A stretch of 10,383 nt of DNA from Planktotalea sp. GTDB taxonomy: Bacteria > Pseudomonadota > Alphaproteobacteria > Rhodobacterales > Rhodobacteraceae. Every line of letters begins with the position of its first letter. Within the stretch, counting starts at the first letter, position 1. Below are positions 6,204 to 10,383 of the stretch, piece by piece. The translations under genes were made by a program, and so were the position numbers. The stretch spans positions 1 to 10,383 of the forward strand of contig JAHEGL010000009.1 of NCBI GenBank assembly GCA_024645145.1, read 5' to 3'. The notes below the pieces were generated by a model. That model searched no databases. It was not told the DNA's origin and saw only the letters and a list, made by a program, of their open reading frames with translations.

Positions 6204-7076
6204 CTACCTCAGGTACCCAATTGAGAATGTTGGAGCCGATTGTTCCTTTGTAAGGTGGCTTTCAAGCGCTTCTGGGTCAGGATCATTGACTGTTTTAGTC
6301 TCATCACGCGCCAAACCGCCCGTGATGAATAAAGAATCAATATCCTCGCCCATTGCGCCAGCGACGTCCGTCAGAACGCCATCACCAATCGCCAAAATCC
6401 TGTCATCCGCGATGGGTTTACCAAGCGCACTAAGACGACGGCGCGCCAGATCATAAATTGGCGGGTGGGGTTTGCCGAAATATAAGCTCTCTCCACCCAT
6501 TTCCGTGTAGAGCGCCGCCAAGGCACCGGCGCACCATTCACGCGTCTCACCGCGATCTACGACCAGATCAGGGTTCGCGCAGAGCAGTTTAAGCCCCTTT
6601 TGTTTGGCGAGCAGAAATTCTGGGCGCATGACAGATGGATCAGCCATAGGATTAAATGGACCAAGGCATACAATACCTTCAGCTTCATCCAGCGGAACTT
6701 GTGTGATGTTTACAGGATCCTCGACGAGGTCGAGCGGCTTGAAAAAGCTTTGATCGCGGCCTTCACCGATGAAAAACACCTTTTCACCGACAGCACCACG
6801 AAACATCGCAGAGCGCGCCGAATCGCCGGAGGTCGCAATCGTGTCCCAAGCATCCTCAGGTACGCCAAAATGAACGAGCTGCTTTTTCACACCCGCACGC
6901 GGACGTGGCGCGTTGGTAACCAACACAACTTTTCCGCCACTTTTGCGGTAGGTTTGCAGCGCAGCAACCGCGTCGGGCATCGCTTTGATGCCGTCGTGCA
7001 CGCAGCCCCAAAGGTCTACGAACAGCGCATCATATTGGTGAGAAATTTCGGCAAGGGTGGAAACGATACGGGTCAT
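6204..7076 (-). CDS. TIGR01459-type HAD superfamily protein (class IIA)
   Basis: A 290-residue HAD class IIA protein. Motif I is FVDLWGCVHDG at 19-29 with nucleophile Asp21; motif II is VTNAPRP at 53-59; a class IIA CANPD segment is at 165-169; motif III is YFGKPHPP with Lys201; motif IV is IGDGVLTDVAGA with Asp231 and Asp236. The residue two after the nucleophile, normally the acid-base Asp of HAD phosphatases, is Trp23. As I recall, this is typical of the TIGR01459 group (DLWGxxHDG), whose substrate is unknown to me. The ATG at 7076 has GAGG at a good distance and replaces a TTG-initiated longer frame to 7088. Its neighbours are ppaC (90 bases upstream, with a strong hairpin between) and maoC. 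A sugar-phosphate or nucleotide phosphatase is possible, but activity is unproven. Confidence 0.9.
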   Translation of the reverse strand: MTRIVSTLAEISHQYDALFVDLWGCVHDGIKAMPDAVAALQTYRKSGGKVVLVTNAPRPRAGVKKQLVHFGVPEDAWDTIATSGDSARSAMFRGAVGEKVFFIGEGRDQSFFKPLDLVEDPVNITQVPLDEAEGIVCLGPFNPMADPSVMRPEFLLAKQKGLKLLCANPDLVVDRGETREWCAGALAALYTEMGGESLYFGKPHPPIYDLARRRLSALGKPIADDRILAIGDGVLTDVAGAMGEDIDSLFITGGLARDETKTVNDPDPEALESHLTKEQSAPTFSIGYLR

Positions 7077-7114
7077 AGCAGGCCTCAATGCAATTACACC
7101 GCCTTGCTACACGA

Positions 7115-7134
7115 GGTGCCGCTGAAACGGCACC
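7115..7134. other. Strong intergenic hairpin between ppaC and the HAD gene
   Basis: GGTGCCG at 7115-7121 and CGGCACC at 7128-7134 form a perfect seven-base-pair, GC-rich stem with the six-base loop CTGAAA. On the plus strand it is followed by CCTTTGTTTTT, as in an intrinsic terminator. Both flanking genes are on the minus strand, where the hairpin is preceded by A-residues and followed by mixed sequence without a T-run. It may therefore act as an RNA-stability or processing element in the ppaC-HAD message, or stop antisense transcription entering from the left. Confidence 0.55.
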
Positions 7135-7166
7135 CCTTTGTTTTTGCTGATTGAGACCCGTTCAGG

Positions 7167-8087
7167 TCAAACTTTTAGGTTCGGAATGATTTGCTTTTTG
7201 CGGCTCACAACACCCTCAAGAACAACAGTGTCGCTGTCCGCGTCTGCACCAAAGGATTTAGCAGCAACGTTCTTCACCAGATCATTGGGTACCAAAAGCG
7301 TGCTTTGCTCGTTTAGAATATCCACAACGAACAAGAGAACCTGATCAACACCATCCTCAGACGCAACTGTTGTCATCGTGTCCATCAAACTGGCTTTGCG
7401 ATCCAATACAGTCGCAGGCGAAGTTGTCTCAAGAACAGAAACACGGAATTTCGTGCCATCGACAGCATACTCTTTAGAATCCATGCGCAGTAATTCAGCA
7501 TCGGAAAAGCTCGACACATCAGACTTCGCCGCGAACATGTCTGCCGCATAGGATGGGATGTCGATGCCGAGCGATGCTGCCAAGCTTTCAGCAACTTCGC
7601 GGTCATGCGGCGTTGTTGTTGGGCTGCGGAATTCCAATGTGTCGGACAAGATGCACGTCAACGCGGCACCTTTCAACGCATCAGGCATTTTTGCGACATC
7701 ATCGCCCATTAAATCGTGCATGATTGTGGCTGTGCAGGCCAGCGGCTTGATTGTGATGTCGATCGGACCTTTAGTTGTGAGGCCACCGATAAGCGCGTGG
7801 TGATCAATGATCGCTTGCACGTCGGCATCATTGATAGACGCGGGCAATTCAGCTGGATTGTTCGTGTCAACAACGACGCAAGGTGCACCCGCTTCAACGT
7901 CTGCGATGATCGCAGGCTTTTCCAAGTTCCAGCGCTCCAGCATGAACGCAGCTTCTGTGTTTGGCTCACCCAATAGCTTTGCTTCCGCGGGTGTTCCTTT
8001 GATCTCGCTCAGATACCAAGCCCAGATCAATGGTGATCCTGTGCTGTCTGTGTCGGGTGACTTATGGCCGAAAACCTGAATTGTCAT
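7167..8087 (-). CDS. ppaC: Manganese-dependent inorganic pyrophosphatase (family II)
   Basis: Hydrolyses pyrophosphate to phosphate in the cytoplasm, driving nucleotide, nucleotide-sugar and macromolecule synthesis. The 306-residue product is a two-domain DHH-family protein. Metal-binding marks are GHKSPDTDS with His8, Asp12 and Asp14, VVVDTNN with Asp74, the DHH triad at 95-97, and SDTLEF with Asp149. The C-terminal substrate-binding SRKKQ lies at 295-299. No CBS or DRTGG insert is present, so this is the short, unregulated form. The ATG at 8087 has AGGAC about nine bases upstream and a good promoter 36-63 bases upstream. Family II enzymes are best known from Firmicutes; here one sits between kdsA and the HAD gene. 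Family assignment is firm. Confidence 0.95.
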   Translation of the reverse strand: MTIQVFGHKSPDTDSTGSPLIWAWYLSEIKGTPAEAKLLGEPNTEAAFMLERWNLEKPAIIADVEAGAPCVVVDTNNPAELPASINDADVQAIIDHHALIGGLTTKGPIDITIKPLACTATIMHDLMGDDVAKMPDALKGAALTCILSDTLEFRSPTTTPHDREVAESLAASLGIDIPSYAADMFAAKSDVSSFSDAELLRMDSKEYAVDGTKFRVSVLETTSPATVLDRKASLMDTMTTVASEDGVDQVLLFVVDILNEQSTLLVPNDLVKNVAAKSFGADADSDTVVLEGVVSRKKQIIPNLKV

Positions 8088-8122
8088 GTTGAGTGTCCTG
8101 TTTCTGAAATGCGTTTGCGCGG

Positions 8123-8150
8123 CTTATAGCAGCCGTAAATTCAATGTCAC
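8123..8150 (-). promoter_or_regulatory. Candidate sigma-70 promoter of ppaC
   Basis: On the minus strand the -35 GTGACA (8145-8150, 5 of 6) and the -10 TATAAG (8123-8128, 5 of 6) are separated by 16 bases. Transcription would start near 8116, giving a leader of about 28 bases. The -10 lies inside a small CGGCT/AGCCG inverted repeat (8120-8135). A GCCAA-A-TTGGC inverted repeat (8155-8165) sits just upstream of the -35 and could bind a regulator. Confidence 0.55.
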
Positions 8151-8154
8151 CAGT

Positions 8155-8165
8155 GCCAAATTGGC
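8155..8165. repeat. Operator-like inverted repeat upstream of the ppaC promoter
   Basis: GCCAA (8155-8159) and TTGGC (8161-8165) form a perfect inverted repeat around one A. It lies five bases upstream of the candidate -35 box, a position suited to an activator. It is short and could be chance. Confidence 0.3.
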
Positions 8166-8214
8166 TCAGATCGTTTGCCTGTATTCGCGAAACCTTTTGG
8201 GTGCGATCATGGCA

Positions 8215-9048
8215 TTAAACTTCGAGCGGGTGTGCTTTTGCGACCTTGTCGAGTCGCATTAAGGCCTCCAGCAGGGCGGGCATCTGATCGAGATAGATCA
8301 TGTTTGGGCCATCGCTTGGCGATTTGTCAGGGTCTTCATGTGTTTCGATAAAGATCGCAGCAACACCAATTGCGACAGCTGCGCGCGCCATGAGCGGTGC
8401 AAATTCGCGTTGCCCCCCAGTAGAGCCACCAAGCCCAGCAGGTTGTTGAACAGAGTGCGTTGCATCCATCACCACAGGATAGCCTGTTTGTCCCATCTGC
8501 GGCAGCGAGCGCATGTCGGTTACAAGCGTGTTGTAACCAAACGATGTTCCGCGTTCGGTCAACAGAATACGCGTATTTCCAACTGACTCCACCTTAGCGA
8601 CAATATTCGCCATATCCCAAGGAGCCAAAAACTGACCCTTCTTGATATTGATCGCAGCGCCGGTTTCAGCAGCCGCCAGCACCAAATCAGTTTGACGGCA
8701 TAGCAGGGCAGGGATTTGCAAAACATCGGCCACATCTGCAACAACGCTGCATTGCTCTGGCCAATGCACATCCGTTAGGACCGGAACGCCAATCGTGTCT
8801 TTGACGCTTTGTAGCATCTTCAAACCATCTTCCATACCTGGACCACGGACACCAGAAACGGATGTTCTGTTTGCTTTGTCGTAGGACGCTTTAAAAATAT
8901 ACTGCGCGCCGACAGCATCACAGGCGGCTTTCAATGAGCCTGCAATCATCTGCGCATGGTCTGCGCTTTCCAACTGGCACGGCCCAGCGATAATCGTCAA
9001 AGGGGCCGCGTTGCCAACACGAAGGCCGGCGATATCAAGAGTATTCAT
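8215..9048 (-). CDS. kdsA: 3-deoxy-8-phosphooctulonate synthase (Kdo-8-phosphate synthase), metal-dependent class
   Basis: Condenses phosphoenolpyruvate with arabinose-5-phosphate to Kdo-8-phosphate, the first committed step to Kdo for lipid A core and some capsules. The 277-residue product has the family marks: IAGPCQLES at 20-28, FKASYDKANRTS at 52-63, RGPGMEDGL at 68-76, TDVH at 92-95, IPALLCRQTD at 112-121, NIKKGQF at 134-140, ERGTSFGYN at 165-173, DATHSVQ at 195-201 and THEDPDKSPSDGPNM at 236-250. Cys24, His198, Glu235 and Asp246 match the four metal ligands of class II enzymes; class I enzymes such as that of E. coli have Asn in place of the Cys. The ATG at 9048 is one base after the kpsE-like stop and fits family length; a GTG-started form to 9069 would overlap that gene. 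It is coupled to capsule export. Confidence 0.95.
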   Translation of the reverse strand: MNTLDIAGLRVGNAAPLTIIAGPCQLESADHAQMIAGSLKAACDAVGAQYIFKASYDKANRTSVSGVRGPGMEDGLKMLQSVKDTIGVPVLTDVHWPEQCSVVADVADVLQIPALLCRQTDLVLAAAETGAAINIKKGQFLAPWDMANIVAKVESVGNTRILLTERGTSFGYNTLVTDMRSLPQMGQTGYPVVMDATHSVQQPAGLGGSTGGQREFAPLMARAAVAIGVAAIFIETHEDPDKSPSDGPNMIYLDQMPALLEALMRLDKVAKAHPLEV

Positions 9049-9049
9049 A

Positions 9050-10383
9050 TTAGGAAGATACCTGTTCACGAAGGATCGACGCAGTGAGCGAGATCATGAG
9101 GTAGAGACCCGCAAAGACGAGAAACGCTAGAATCGTGTTCTCAAATTTACGCGGATATGTCGGGTCTTGGCTTGGCACCGGCTCCACACTGGTTGTGAGG
9201 TAGCGCGCCTGTGATGCAGCTTCACGCCGCGTTTGTTCAAGCTGTTCCAATGCAGAGGCGAGCATCATATCGCGTGTTACGACGTCTGCTTGTGCCAGTT
9301 GGATTTGCGATGCAAGTTCGGCCAATGAGTTCTCGCCTTGCGACGCGTTGATCATTTGATCGTTTAGCCGTGCCAAGAGTGCTTTGAAACGTCGCACGTC
9401 CCCCTGCGCACCTTCAACTTTGGCACGGTTCGGGCGGTTGTTGTCCAGCAGCGCGGCCAGTTCTAACTCTTTTTCCTGCACTTGGACTTCGATGTTGTTG
9501 ATCTGGCTACGCAGCGATGCGATTTTGGCTTCAGGGTCAAGGACAGATCCTTCTTGCTGCAATCGCACAAGCCGTTCTTGCGCTGCTCTGCGCTCGGCAT
9601 CCGCGTTTCTGAAGCTTCGATCGGCGTCAGCCACCTGATTTTCCCGCTTGCGCAGCGAGAGGTTATCAACGCGTTCTTCGAAATAGCTTATCAACGCCTG
9701 CGAGAATTGCGCGCTGACTGCCGGATCAGCGGCGATGACTTCCATCTTGATCACGCCCTCCGTCGGATCATAACCGATTTCGATCGCCTTTTTGAAAATC
9801 TTGTAGGCGTCCTCGTTTGATGGATTTTCTTCAAGGCGCTGAATGACATCGATGTTTGGATCCATAAAGTGGCTCATGAACCCTTCGTCTTCATCGAGCC
9901 GTAACATGGCGTCTTTCGAGGTCAGATAGGACTGCACAGCAATCGCGTCTTGGTTCGTTGCGAATTGCGTGCCTGACAAAAACCCGCCCATTGCGCCGCC
10001 ACCAGAGCTTTCAGCTTTGAGGATCAGAAATTCGGATTTGGTCGTATACATCGGTGTCGCGATGAAATAGTAATACCACCCCACGATGATCGTTGGCAGG
10101 AACACAAAAAACGCAAAGCGCGTAAACAGCAAGGCAAGTTTACGGCGACGGCGTTTGGCAATGTCGCGTTGAATTTGCGTAATCTCTTCTGCGCGTCTCT
10201 CAGCCGGGCTTGGGCCCTCTGGATGCGCAGGCATATTCGCGCCTGCTGGCATGGTTTGCGGCAGGTTGATCGGCTCAAGCGTCGGGTCTTGGGGAAGCAA
10301 CGGTTGCGTAGCAGAGCTGCCGCCCTTGCCCGCGGTGTTGCCTTCATTGGCAACGACGAGTTCCAGCATGTTGGTACGTTGGA
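9050..10383 (-). CDS. Capsule polysaccharide export inner-membrane protein, KpsE/Wzz-like (5' end probably outside window)
   Basis: A polysaccharide co-polymerase/KpsE-type protein linking the inner-membrane ABC exporter to the outer-membrane channel. Numbering from the ATG at 10369 (439 residues): a Pro-rich cytoplasmic N terminus (about 20-56), a basic KRRRRK patch at 72-77, TM1 at about 78-103, a periplasmic region with a long coiled coil rich in Glu, Gln and Ala (about 240-395), the Pro-rich EPVPSQDPTYP before TM2, and TM2 at about 412-432 near the C terminus. There is no Walker motif or tyrosine-rich tail, so it is not a BY-kinase. The ATG at 10369 has no purine-rich ribosome site in the 14 visible bases and the frame stays open to the edge, so the true start is probably further right. 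It lies one base before kdsA, supporting a role in Kdo-linked capsule export. A Wzz-type chain-length regulator is the alternative. Confidence 0.85.
   Translation of the reverse strand, partial: QRTNMLELVVANEGNTAGKGGSSATQPLLPQDPTLEPINLPQTMPAGANMPAHPEGPSPAERRAEEITQIQRDIAKRRRRKLALLFTRFAFFVFLPTIIVGWYYYFIATPMYTTKSEFLILKAESSGGGAMGGFLSGTQFATNQDAIAVQSYLTSKDAMLRLDEDEGFMSHFMDPNIDVIQRLEENPSNEDAYKIFKKAIEIGYDPTEGVIKMEVIAADPAVSAQFSQALISYFEERVDNLSLRKRENQVADADRSFRNADAERRAAQERLVRLQQEGSVLDPEAKIASLRSQINNIEVQVQEKELELAALLDNNRPNRAKVEGAQGDVRRFKALLARLNDQMINASQGENSLAELASQIQLAQADVVTRDMMLASALEQLEQTRREAASQARYLTTSVEPVPSQDPTYPRKFENTILAFLVFAGLYLMISLTASILREQVSS

Noticed and set aside
6600..7154. Plus-strand open frame of 184 codons opposite the HAD gene
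   Set aside because: It is antisense to a gene with all its HAD motifs, has an atypical composition and shows no ribosome site or recognisable domain.
9050..10383. Bacterial tyrosine kinase (Wzc-like) of exopolysaccharide synthesis
   Set aside because: The protein ends soon after TM2, with no cytoplasmic Walker A/B domain and no tyrosine-rich tail.

Overview
The window looks like a chromosomal segment of an alphaproteobacterium, most likely of the order Rhodobacterales (Roseobacter group). This is inferred from protein style and gene order, not from any marker RNA. In particular, the run HAD hydrolase - MaoC dehydratase - ribF - YcgN protein and the H-type lectin-like small protein are arrangements I associate with that group. 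Base composition is moderate, codon use is even along the window, and almost every base is coding. I see no rRNA, tRNA, insertion sequence, CRISPR array or phage gene.

Layout. Left edge, plus strand: the C-terminal 42 residues of an Ala/Asp-rich protein I do not recognise, followed by a probable terminator. Next is an H-type lectin-domain gene (276-626) whose frame is intact except for one in-frame TGA at codon 29, so it is called a pseudogene. Its stop codon overlaps the stop codon of prs, the PRPP synthetase gene on the minus strand (623-1639). A divergent intergenic region of 117 bases leads into a plus-strand pair: a 2-hydroxychromene-2-carboxylate isomerase/DsbA-family protein (1757-2356) and an alpha/beta hydrolase (2360-3175).

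From 3153 to the right edge everything is on the minus strand. In the direction of transcription (right to left) the order is: a KpsE-type capsule export inner-membrane protein (5' end open at the window edge), kdsA one base downstream, a manganese-type inorganic pyrophosphatase with its own candidate promoter, a TIGR01459-type HAD protein, a MaoC-family dehydratase, ribF, a YcgN/UPF0260 cysteine-cluster protein and a threonine aldolase. The last three are joined by overlapping start and stop codons and must be translated from one message.

How the genes work together: kpsE and kdsA link capsule export to Kdo supply, which fits a Kdo-linked capsule. RibF makes FMN and FAD. Prs makes the PRPP used for nucleotides, His and Trp. 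The pyrophosphatase pulls biosynthetic reactions forward. This is mainly a housekeeping segment. I found no novel multi-gene system; the features most worth checking are the interrupted lectin gene, the two tail-to-tail gene overlaps, the capsule-kdsA coupling and a strong hairpin between ppaC and the HAD gene.
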